Origin: Fasciolopsis buskii
Taxonomy: Eukaryota > Platyhelminthes > Trematoda > Plagiorchiida > Fasciolidae
DNA: 64,000 bases
Direction: 5' to 3'
Assembly (NCBI GenBank): GCA_008360955.1
Contig: LUCM01001939.1
Span: 4,718 to 68,717 of the forward strand
The notes beneath the pieces are model-generated. The model made no database searches, had not been told where the DNA came from, and worked only from the letters and a program-made list of their open reading frames with translations. Of the stretch, positions 1-12,600 are shown piece after piece; position 1 is the stretch's first letter; every line of letters starts with the position of its first letter. A program made the translations under genes and the position numbers.

Positions 1-605
1 CAGAACTGCGCCAACGGTATCTAACTGCGATATGGTCAATCTGACTCAAAGTACCTGTCGAGTTAGAGCGCCGTGTCACAGTGCGACGCGAACTGTGTCG
101 AAAATTCGTACTAGATAGGAATAAATGATTATCTGCACAGAATTGGAGAAGTCTTTCTCCGTTGTCTGTTCGCTGTGCAGGCAAGGCTCACCGCCCACCT
201 AAACATGACTCCAATGCACTCAGTTTGCCAACTTGTGCATTAAAGTCACGTGCTACCATTACAGTGTCAAGCAGGTGCGTATTGATTGAAAAACCGGAAG
301 TTTATAGTGACAGGATTACTTTTGTATGAATGTGTGTATTTGTTGTTGCTGGATCGAATTGATTTGAATTCGGATAATTTTACGCTCGGTCCACAGGGAA
401 TCTCACCAACTTTTGACTGCCGATAACTATCGGTGATGGAAATAGAAGTTTTACTCTTCGTCCACTAGCAGTAAACGGACATTAATATCTATTGCTGCTG
501 ACAGACATTTAACATACGTTAGTGTTTAGTTACTCCATTCGCTGCAGTTCATCTTGGATTCCAGTGCGAATCGTGATTCCGCTGCTGCTTATAATTAAAC
601 TCTGC
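1..605. other. 5' flank of the coiled-coil gene, nothing recognised
   Basis: I see no recognisable coding exon, repeat or TATA-type promoter. The transcription start of the downstream gene could lie here. Confidence 0.4.
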
Positions 606-655
606 ATGGCGCAAGAGACCACTGATTTCCTTGATTTTAGATCTAGTTTGGAGAT
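606..655 (+). CDS. Coiled-coil gene, proposed first coding exon
   Basis: The ATG at 606 opens 16 codons (MAQETTDFLDF...) before an in-frame TGA. A GTGATG donor at 656 leaves two bases, which complete a codon with T1190 behind the CACCAG acceptor. The donor is only fair, so the true start could lie in another upstream exon. Confidence 0.4.
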
Positions 656-3600
656 GTGATGTCAGCGAAATTTCCCTTTATCTGATATCCTTAGGCAACT
701 CACAATTGAACCCAGTGGAAACATTTCACAACTGCTTCACCTTTGTTAAGAATAATCAGAAGCGTATGTTGATCTTGCCCGAATTGTGGCACGAACCTAA
801 GAGGAACGATTGTGAGTCGAACTTCCTAGCCATTAGGCTCACTGGTTTGGTTGGGACTTCAACGCTTTATCTTATTGAATCAATTCCTCTGAATTTGCAT
901 AGCCACTAGCCGTTGTGTGCAGTTATCGACTTCTGTGAGAAAGGTATTTTTGCAAGAGTTCCTGCCGTTTTGCTCGTTCATGTTTCTTTTCTTGGTGTTG
1001 TAACCATGTAATGAGTTTGCTTACCTACTGACCACTTCTTATTCTACTGGTTCGTGATTTGTATACTTCCATAAGATCAATGAACACGTTTTATCGCGTA
1101 AATCAAATGAACTGCTGAGAGTCGAGTTCACGGTCTTTCTAAACAGACTCTATTGACCTCGCCCCACCTCCTGATCTATAGGTCACCAGTTCGGTTTCAA
1201 TAGCTAACGAAGGACTGCCGTCTGCTCAGATCAAGACATCACAAATTGAAATTTCTGACCATGGGGCGCAACCGCAACGGCAAGAACAAGCAGTCTCACA
1301 TTCGACCTCTAGAGTAGAAGAATGCGACTCTACTGCGAAACACTTGGAAGATTTGAGCCGTTTGGCTGAACATCTGAGCAGTGCACAAGATCGTGTTGCT
1401 TGCTTAGAACGCGAGCGACAGGAGTTGTTAGGCCTGCTTCCGGAATCTACATACAGTGGCACATCCTTATCCGATTTGGCTTCGGCTTGGAATCAGCTTC
1501 ATGAAGAGCGAAAGGAATTAAAACATCGTCTTGCACAATACGTACCTTCAGAAGATTATCATCAATTGAAAGAGCTTGTAGATGCGCTGCGCTCAGATTT
1601 ATCTAGTCGGGAACAGACAATCAATAATCAAAAGGATCAACTGAATCATTTTATGCAACAGTTTCTCAAAGCGGACATTTCCACCGGCGCAGACGACTTC
1701 GTGGATTGTGTGAATACATGGTTCTCCAGATTCGTTTCACTGCGCGACTCAGTAGATACACTGAGACAAAAACACTCCGATTTGATTCAAAAATTCGACC
1801 AGACTGTGCCGAAGGCAGATTTTGATCAACTACAGCATCATTTTGAATCTGCCACCGCCCAGCTGGCATCTAGCGATGATCGTCTAGGAAAAATTGAACA
1901 GTTGATTTTCACTGAATTTCCGGACAAATCCGAACAGCCGATTGTTTGTGCAGTGGAATTGCTAATTGCCGAACTGCGCGAATTACGCCATGCTGTAGAT
2001 CAGCTAACTCAGGAACAACAAGTTGCTTACTCTTTCCTTCGGGACATATGTACAGTGCCCGATCCTGGCACATTAACGGGTTTCGTAGAGGCTGTCACAG
2101 AGGGCTGGCGATCGATGGAACACAACCTAACACAGATGACGACCGAGACGAATCAGGCTTTGGATTTGTTGCGCGGGATGAATTTGGTCACTGTGCACGA
2201 TCCAGACACTCTGTGTGGTTACGTCGAGGCATGTATTAAATATCTAACTGAGAGGCAGGATGAAATCAATCGTTTGGGTCTGCTCTGCGAGCAGAATGAG
2301 GAATGTTTGCGTCTGACGGTCCCAATAAGTGATTTTGATATCATGAAAGTCGAGCTGGATCGCGTAAATCAAGAGCTTGAAGAAACTCGAGGTGAACTCC
2401 GGGCGGCAGAAGCTCAACTAGACGATGTTCTCCGTAGTTCAGTACCTTTTGAGACACTTGAGAACAAGAATGAGCGCATTGCTTATCTGGAGAAAGAGTT
2501 AGATGATATTCAGGAGAAACAGGTCGCATATGATGCGGAACGAAATGAGGCTATTGCCTTGATTAATGAAAAAACATCACACTCTGCAACGGCAGATAAC
2601 TGGATCTATAAGATAGGGCATATCTGTGATGAGTTCTCGGAAATTACAGCATCCATGAATCAGCTGCGTTCCAAATATCAGCTGATCCTGTCTGAATGTC
2701 AGGAGCTCCGAGAACACGTCGCGGAATTGAACGACAATTCTTCTCGGGTGCAGCACGAACACGAAACTGCGTTAGCTGCACTTCGTGAAACGCTTACCCT
2801 GGACTTCACAAAGAAACTGGAAGCACTCACTGAAGAACAAATGAAGTCAATGGAACACTTCTCAGAGCAGTTAGAGGCAGCCGGTAAAAAGGAAGAGCAA
2901 CTGAAAACGGAGCTGTCACGACGGGACTCACAGCTGCTGGAAGCAGGAAGAAAGCTGCACGAAGCAGATCAAGAGATTGTTCATCTACGAGACTCGATTG
3001 CTCTGCACATACAGTCAGCAAAAGCTGCTTCGGATGCGGCAAAAGCCCATCAAAGTCGGGCAGATCAGTTGGCATCACATTTGGAGTGTTTACGCGAAGA
3101 GCATCGCAAATGTCCTATTCCGATAGAGCTCGTTGATGCTCAGACGTCTCCGGCAGCTGGATATAATCCCGCTGTTGACAAGTTTGATGTCGCGAGCAGT
3201 CTTCATCCTGCCTCAGCTGAACTAAATCAGGCTCGGGCGCGAAAATATGGTGAACTGAAGACGGTCGCGTTTGAAATCAAAGAGAAACTTGTGCGGCGAA
3301 CTGAGTGAGTCGTTTCTTGTGTTTTTTGTTTATTTTATATCAGCGGAATCTATGGATACTCATTTCGAGTTCTGTTAAGTATTTATATATTTTTGCATTT
3401 CATCAAATTGGTATCTTGACCACCTAGTAGTCCGTAATATGAAGACTGCATTTTCTCACCGAAAGTATGTTTTCTTTGGATCGCCTCTTCACATATCTTT
3501 TTCAATTCGCTTCTTTGTTGCCTTGTTCTCAGGAAACTTGAGGCTGCGCTGACCGAAGTGGCTCGTCTCCGAAGTGTTATTCAACAGGACAAAGAGCACG

Positions 3601-6600
3601 CTAGTAGAATTCTCGAAGAAGTTGAAGATTTAAGAAAGCAGGTATCCATCATGACTGGTGATTTGATGTGTCTGCATTTTTTCTAAAGCGAACCGATTTT
3701 CGTATATGTGGTTTTCCGTTGATTCATTTAGTGTTTGCCGTTAATTTCGGCATTTCCAAGTGGCGGATGTCACTAGTCATAGTTGAATTGACGTCCACGC
3801 GTGCATATCGCCCACACTTTCGTACTTTTTGTGCTTGACTACCCTAGCTTTGAAGCCAAGCCGACGGGCTTCAACTTCGTTTCCTGTCTGGTCACTGTCG
3901 TCATGCACACGTTCGTTGATGCGGTTTTCGAATTCCAATCACCAGGTTGTCTTTTCCCCTGATAACATGATGCATATCCTTGACCTTCTTCATACATTAT
4001 CGTCGAGTAAAAAGAAGCCTTTGGTCAGATTAATAGAAACTATTTAAACTTTTTAAAGCCAACTCTGTCCGCATCATTTTTCCAGGAAGCGAGCGACAAG
4101 TGAAATTCCAGTGAACACAATCTCACGTCATCATAAAAATATCGGTAATCAGCAGACTTGATTAGAGAAAGTGTATCGTTCGTCCCCACAAGTCAGTGGT
4201 GGTTCAGGTTCCGTCCATCCTACGGTGATTTCCAATCGTCGTATTCTCTCATCCCTCCTTTATCCTCTATCACCTGTATCTTGGTCGTGCACTGTTGTAT
4301 GCCCTCACGAGAGCATAAGAGTAACTGGGTTTGTGTTAAGAGTGAGTGGGTTCCAAAGAGTACTTACGCCTCGGTTCCATTTGTTGGTTCTTAAGGCAAT
4401 GGTTTGTCATGTTTTTTGTCAATTGTCGTGTTGAGAGACCGCATATATATATATATAATATGTATATATATATATATATTTCTCACCAGAATCGAATCTC
4501 TAGCATCAGGAGTGTGCATGGAAGCTCTTCGTCAAAGAGTCCACAGAAAAATCACAACTGTAATTTGTTGATAATTCTTTGTCAGTTGGGCTGAGCCAAC
4601 CTCCTGATGCTAGAGATTCGAGTCTGGTGAGAAATATGAATTCGGAGTGTACAAGTATGTGGATGTTTGGACAAGAGAGCATCGGGTACGCATACCTGAC
4701 GAGCAACAATGACCGCGAAACCGGTCGTGTGCTCCCGGGCAAATTTTGTTCACGCATCCAGATACTACTTCGCGGTTCTATATATATATATATATATATA
4801 TATATTACACCGGCTTGAACAACCAGCTTGGTACTGGTGTAATGACATTTAAATGAGTACAGAGAACGGGTAACAAAGATTTTTGAAATGCTGCCTTGAA
4901 ATAGTGACCAAAGCAGAACAGTTTGGTGGTTGTAAAAGCTGTGCTCAGTTGAACCGCTGGGTTGTGTCACGTAGAAGTGGATCTGGAGTTGGATAAATTA
5001 AAATACCCCCAGTCGATATCATGGAGCCTCGAAACAAGTTTCTTGGGAAACAATATATTGCAGTTGGTAGCCTAGTTCCATCGGAATTAATTATTAATTC
5101 GCATCATATTTATTTCTGTATATGACATCGGTTTGGAAACATACGGTTCCAACTAAATAACATTTAAATAGAATGATGCTCACAGGGAGTACAGCAGAGA
5201 AGAACAATAAACAGCGGGAAACGCTTCCTGTTTTCACACTACACACTTTGTGACGTTGTACGCTCTTCTTCTGACAGGATTCTGTATGTGGTGTCGGCTC
5301 CAGAAGTGTCGCAGATTCGCGAAAGCTGCTTCGGCTTTCGCTATTCTTGAGGCAATCTATCCAACACTTTCCCCATTTGTAATCAGACTCCCAAGATACT
5401 TGGATTTATTGACTGCGGCTATGTGTTCACCACAAAGTGAGAGCTTGGGCATAGGCTCTTATCAGTCTCGGAAAATTATCTTTCACTTCGAAGATGCACA
5501 ATGCAGACCACGTCTGGATACCTCAATGACCAGACGGTTCAAAAATACTGAATTATTGTGTATTGTCACTCGGTTTGGAGATATCATCAAAGTACTCCAA
5601 GCTGACAGCTGTTCCTTATGGTGCGTTGCACTCTACCGTCTGCTCGACCGGACACAGTATTCTATTAGGATTATCATACATGGCAAAGTTAGAAAGAAAC
5701 GGAGATATAAGACAACCTTGCAGCACTCCGCTATAGACGACGAAGAGTGGCAAAAGCTGGTCATGGGACCTTACCCGACCTGAAGTCTGACAATAAAACC
5801 CTACTAGGACTAAAATACTGGCAGGTACTTCATTCCTAAACAGACGGTGTCAGTGCAAACCTATCGACATAGTCGAAGGCCGCAAGAATTTCTGAAAGGA
5901 CAATGATCATTGATCTTTGGAAGGCGAAGCGGTGCTCTAGCAACTGTTGGAAGTCAGAGATTTCATCGCTACATCCACGACCGGTTCGAAATCCAGCCTG
6001 CTCCTTCCGAATTTCCTCCTCACTCGTGTTGCACATCCTGCGGAGAATGACTGGGTCTATCAACTTTGACACTATTGGAATTAGACTGATACCTCAGTAA
6101 CTAACGCAGTCATTGCACTATTCTCTCTTCCTGAAACCGTGTTCAGTACGTGACGTGGGACGAAGACTTATGGTTTTATTCATTGGCCAGGTGACTTGCC
6201 ACGTTTCTGGACCCTTCTTATGCCATGCGCTAATGTTGATTGTCTACTTGTGGCTTACTTGGTGGACCCACACTCACATCACCTGAAACCTTGGAGAACT
6301 GACTAATAGTGATATGGAACTTGGTTGTTTGTCGTTTTCTCCTCTTCTCTGCGATCTCTGTGTAGTTTTGTTTAAATGTTACGTTGGTCCTATGCTTGGT
6401 TTCAAGCATATATTTACTTTGGCTCAAATACAATTGTAATCCTCTATCGGTCGATGCTTGCTAAGGGGTGATATTATGACATTTATGTGGTTATGATATT
6501 ATTTCCCGAAAATCATTTACTACGCGGGCATCATCGACTAGGTACCAGATAAAGCACTATTTGATCCCATCCTTCAGTGTCTCTGTTTTGCTTCTTAAAT

Positions 6601-9600
6601 CAGTTACAAAATGGATATAATCGTTGTGGATAGTGGACAAATCCTGTAGCTTAAATCCAACTCTGGTGCATAGCACCTACGGACACAGTCTTTCTTTATT
6701 TCTTTATTGGTAAATTTGGTCATTTTGTTGTCCCACCACCAATTAGTGTTATCCCATACTGGCTACATTAGGGCATATGACGATAGGCTCTGGCTAGTGA
6801 GTAGACTTCTCGTATTACTGCTACTTCGTTTACTTGATTGATGCTTTATTCCAATGTCTTTATAAAATCTAGCTTTCAACTGAAGTGACGACTGAGGGGT
6901 GCCAGTCTAAACTGCCCCATTCCATGCTTTTTTAATCGTTTTTCTAATGGATGAGGTAAATGAACTAATTCCTGTGGCCGACGATTTTATCTTGATGCAA
7001 AAATTAAAAAAAAAACAGCCTGGGTGACGCTGTACAGTATTCAAGATGCTCATTTTCTAATCGAGTCCTCCATTGATAAGTGATTTTTTCTCTTCCCGTG
7101 AGTTGGACCACTACTTGGCCAAATTTCATGTATCCGCTGCATGGTACTCGACTTATCTGGCTACCCCAGTTTTCCGATGATGCCAAAACGAAATTTCCCC
7201 TCCCCATTTTTCTTATCCAGGCAATTCGTAAGAACAAGCGTATTCATGAACTGGAGACAGAGCTTTCTCAGTTGAAAGCTCTCCGTGCGGGTTCCCATCC
7301 TGTGTCAAGTGCCCATCACACACGATCCTCTGCACGGTATGTTGATTTCAATCGCTTGCTTATAATTAGATCTTCATTCGACCAGTCACAGAATGTTCGT
7401 AATATATTTTCTGACCAATCCCAGCTCTGCAACCTCATTTGCTAATCCAAAAATATTGATATCTGGATTTCCTCCATTTGCTAAATTTGATTTTTCAAAG
7501 GGTGGTTCTTTGGTGAAAACAGAATGCTTATTTCAGGTTTGGAAAAGGTTCCGGTCTGATTTCGCCAATAGACTGCCATTGGCATGTTAAAGTAATTGTG
7601 CTCTTTTGGAATGTATGTCATCGTTCTCGTTTCGATCATAAGATATTCCGTAAGATGTTGAAGGGTGCAGCTCTGGCAGGACTCCTGCTGTAACCGATAG
7701 TCTTGGTCTCGTAGTGTGATACATCACATCGTATGCGCTCTGAGATTAGAGATTTGAGCCTCTCATCCCATTGTACCATGCTCACAAAGTAGTGCTTATG
7801 GCGTTCCATTTGGCCATGCGTATGTAGCGGTTTTTCACTTGATGATAGGATCACGTGCGTCTGATGCATAGGCGCCACCGGTACCAACGTCTGCATGTTT
7901 GGATCAACCTCAGTTGAACATGTGGTCTGACTATAACCGCATACCACAGTGCACCGATCCCGGCCTTACTTTCAGAACATCTGGTGTACTCTGCCGTCTC
8001 ATTCACTGGTTATGACCTATGTCCCATCTGTGGGATATGTACATGTAATGCAAAGATAAATCTCACACGGAAGTATTCTGACCCTATTTTTTAGCTTATA
8101 GCGCCGTTTAATCCACAAAAGAACAGTTAGCGAGCGAAGAACGTCATCATTAAAGAGAATCTCAGAGTAGCGGTCATTTAATGTTCATGACAATTAACTC
8201 GCACTAATAAAGCATGCATATTGAGTGCAAAGTTCGCACGATGTGTATGTGCAATTAAAGCGGGTTCGTAATTAGAATAATCCTAAAATTTTCCGTTTTC
8301 TCAGAGCTTTGTCCAACAGGCCTTTCTGTTACAAGACCTGATCAGGTGGTGTCTGCCCACACGTTCTTTTAATACTCATGTGCCGTTGTGGTCGTATGGA
8401 ATGCGTTGTTTCACATCTGTAAAAACGAATACTTCATAATTCGACCGGGGGTGGCGCAACAATTTCGACATGATTCCGAACCGAATTGGAAAATATTACG
8501 TCAGCTGGCTTACGGCTCTTATCTACTCAATGACAAACCCGAGTTCGGCGGAGGAAGTAGTTCACATCACTATAGTTTTATTTTTCTACCTGTGCACTTC
8601 AGGACCGTGGGTGCTACGCGGATCTATTCCAAAAACCAGGAATGGACTGAAAGCACTAGGTCACATTGTGTTTTTCAGTCAAAGCTGAATTATAATAAAC
8701 AGAACTATACTTCATTGGTGAAAAATCTGCAGTCTATTTGTGTCTTAAAGCTTCGCCTCACCAATCTCCCGTTCCCTTGAGCTCTAGGGAGAACAACCAA
8801 AACGCAAAGGCGCAAATTTCATTCATTAGACGGAAACTAACCACTCACATTGTTTTTCTCAGATCAGCCCTCAATGATCGGTCAGTCCGCTGACTAATTC
8901 AGCCCATCGACATTAATTGCCGTTTTCATGCTGTTTTTTGCTCACCTTATCAACGGGTGTAATCAGTGCACCGCTACCGCATTTGAATTGACCTTTGTTC
9001 AGGGTAACGGATATGGATTTAACAACTTTCACTACCCTCGCAATGTGGTATTATGTAGAATCGTGACCTGGCTGAACAAGACAGCACACTGCGATTCATA
9101 TCCGCGATGTCGTTCCACCATTCACTGGTGTTGTATCGGTTTCATTATATTTTATTTTCTCGTTTATTCGCATTTTCATTCATCTGATTCTCTATTCTAT
9201 GACGTAATGAGTTAGCGACCGAAATCAGAGCACAGCAGTTTGAAGTTGATCAAGCAGAATGATCGAGCCAGTTTGGAGTAATACTTTAGTTTGCGAACGT
9301 CCCAACTAACGAATCTCATGATATGCAAACCGTTTTGAAGTACAACATAAAAGTCGGTTCATCAGTCAGAATTTAAATGTCCAGTCACCCACTGATATGG
9401 GTATCCCTTTCATTCTTTCACTAAGAGGGAGATATTTCACGGACCAGGCGAACCCCTATATCATACAACAACATTGTTACCATGTTTTTTATGCAATCAA
9501 TCCAACCTGTCGAATTCTACAAATCCAGCACATTAAACTGCGATAATATGATAGGATTATCATTCCATATCTGTGAGCCCCAGAAGCAAAACCACCAGTT

Positions 9601-12600
9601 TAGCATTACGATGCTTTGCTCCATTCAATGTTTTTAATGTTGAAATAAAATTTGGAGCCCAATATTTGCATTCGTTTCATAACAAGTTTAAACACAGTTT
9701 AAAATCTTTTAAGTTTGCTGTCTGCACTTACGATTATTTTACTTGGATTATACTTATTAATGGTCATTGTAGGACGATTTCCGAAGTAGAACAACCTCGT
9801 GGTGCTCAATTCCGACCCTGTGGAGTCCAGTCAGCTCAGATCAACACAAGTCCCGCAGTAGTGGGCTATAGTACAGTTTCGCTTCTCCGTTGTCCAGATA
9901 CACCATTTATAGACCCCACGGAGGCAAATGTCGAATCCACTCCACAATTGGATTCAACGAATTTGGTCTGTGCAAGTGTGGCTTCAAGTAACACGTCTCC
10001 ATCAACAAGTGGGCAAGCTCCAGATGCAGTTCACAATGGGGGACGCTGCGAGTAAGTTTTCCGTCAAAACGAGACTTGTGACTTTTCTTCACTAACGTTA
10101 CATTGTCATCAGAAGTCAATCAGCTGACGTGTTTAATAGCTTAATATGCACCCCTCCGCAAATAATAACTGTATTTCGCAGCTTCTCAATCTACACTTCA
10201 TCGTATTATTGAGTACGGATTACAGACGAATAAAGTTGGTTTTTCCTCCGTCAGCCGTTAAAAAAACCAATAGAGGTGCTATTATCGTGAAAAGAAAACT
10301 AGTCATATTGGACTCCATTCCCCCATATCTCTGTTTCACTGCATAAGCCTTGACTTGCTGAAGACTGCACGGAACCTTCTTTAAGTCTGGTGATACTCGG
10401 ATCACTAAATGTGATCCATTTTCATTAAGATTGAGATTAGCCTGAACCATCCGCCTTTCTCTCCGGAAATTGCATTGATTTTGAAAAGTGGCATTCGTTT
10501 GTCCGGTTTGAATGCGTTTCTTCACCACTATAGTATGGATATATATTCGTTACTTGGCTAGGCGGCCTTGTTCAGAAAGCTCTTTTAAAGTACCAGATTA
10601 GTTCCTAATCCATGGAATAATTGACTGATGGATACCCGAGAGGTAAAATATTATCGCTATATATGGATAAACGAGGGAAAATTTGATGATGAGCTGCATT
10701 GTCCACAATATCCAAACGTGACCGCCATCTAAGGTTGGGTCGGATAAGCTACAATAATACAAAACAGTCCAGTCGGCGCTCCAGCTATCTGAATCCGAAC
10801 AATTCGTGTGCAGTGACAGCAATCGCCGCTGCTGTTATTCAAATCTTATAGCGTTTTAAACTACATTCGATTGTTGCAGTCAGTTTGATGTTGCCTTGCT
10901 TATGCTCGCTCATGACCTAGGAAACCAATGTGGCTGTCCAATATTCGAAAACCTAAAAACTCTGTCATTCCGTTTTAGGCTAACCAGTCCAGCTAAACAC
11001 GGTGTGATATAAAATCCACCGGATATTCTTCTTTCTCAGCTGAGAAGAAGGCTACGCTTGAGTATCCGGTTACTTTCGTGTTTAGCTAATATACAAGCCG
11101 TCAGTGTTGCTTACTGTTCGCTGTATGCCTCATTCATTTTATAAGTAAACCGCAAGAATTTCAGTAATGCTAGTATATTTGACCTTGCGAAAATTAGTGA
11201 CATTTGGTCACTCGTCGATCTTTTTCAAGTAAAAGCTTTATGCACCCCAAATGGTGGATATTCATCCAATTCCAAAGAAATGAAATGCATTAAAGTGACT
11301 ATGGCGTCAGGCGTAGATCTGGAGGATCGGTAAACAAACTGGTGAGTTTCTGGTTCACCTGTTTATGTACAATGGATTGAACGTTCAATCCATTGTACAT
11401 AAACTGGTGAGTGTCTAACAGGTTCGGAGAAGATGCGAGACGTGAGATAATTAGTTTTTCCAATGCTTTCAGAACCATTGAAGTACAAGAAATGGGACTG
11501 AATTTGGAGGATTCCTTCGTAAGGACTGGGATTATGGGAGTTATTCTCTGGCAATCAGGAGTTTTGTTGTGGCGCAAGCATTCAATGAACAATTCACCCA
11601 CTTCTTGAGGACTATGGGGCCGAGGCCGGCCGGTCCATGGGATTTTTTAGGGTTTAAATAAGAAGTTCTTCGCAAACGTGTTTGATAGAAAAGGAAAATG
11701 AGGTCACCTGTCAGGAGGCTTATTTGATGACGGAAACTAGAGATTCGGCATCCTTGCTGAATGATATATTGAAATCTTCAGCATCCGCGGCAACACACCA
11801 AAGTAGAGATGATCATTCACATGAGTCTTGGAATAATCTCCAATTTTCTTGATTATTTTTACATCTTCGTATATTGCGAGCACACAGAGAATTCAGTCTG
11901 GACAACTCCTTGGTGGGTTTTGTTGATTGTTTGGTTGGTATATGCTCCTTCTTTTTAAAGATCTGTTTTTTTTAACGACGATGTAGTTCGCGTCGAGGGG
12001 TCAAAAAGCGACTGTGACAAATGTGGAGCGTTTTAATGGGATGGCGGACGTTAAAACAACATTTAAAATGACTTGTAGGGCGATCCCTGAATGCAGAAAC
12101 ATCAGTGTCTAAGACTAACGAACAGCTTGTCTGGCTCGTCATCTCGTCCAACATCATGATACTTTGCGAACAAATATCTCTTTGAACTTTTGTGGTCGAG
12201 GCGATGCGTGAATTGCCAGTGATTAGTGTGGCTATAAATCTTGGGGAGCACCTTAATTATAGCATGATCGGATGAACCAATAATTAACTGACATGAAGAG
12301 GAAAAACATCTTAGCTGCTTACACCGAAAATATCAAGAAAGTCGATTATTGTAGGCCAAAAAGAATGAAAGAACTGGCATCAATGCGATTAAAACCCAGC
12401 AGCTAGTATAAGACAGTGTCTGCGTAGTTTGCCTAGATTGTTAGGATTGCATCAAGAAGATTTTGACAGCTGTTATAGGAGCATCTAGGTGAAATATATA
12501 CATCGGCAAGCAGTTGACCTAAAGTTATCCAGATGTTTTGGTTCACATTCGATAATAGAGGAATTAGTGTGAATATCTGAGTAATTAAAAGCAGGCTTGA

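Noticed and set aside
1226..1462. Minus-strand frames over the large exon
   Set aside because: They are antisense to the strongly heptad-patterned plus-strand exon 1190-3304.
5250..5783. Plus-strand 177-codon open frame as a gene
   Set aside because: The minus strand is a recognisable RTE reverse transcriptase; the plus frame is its antisense shadow.
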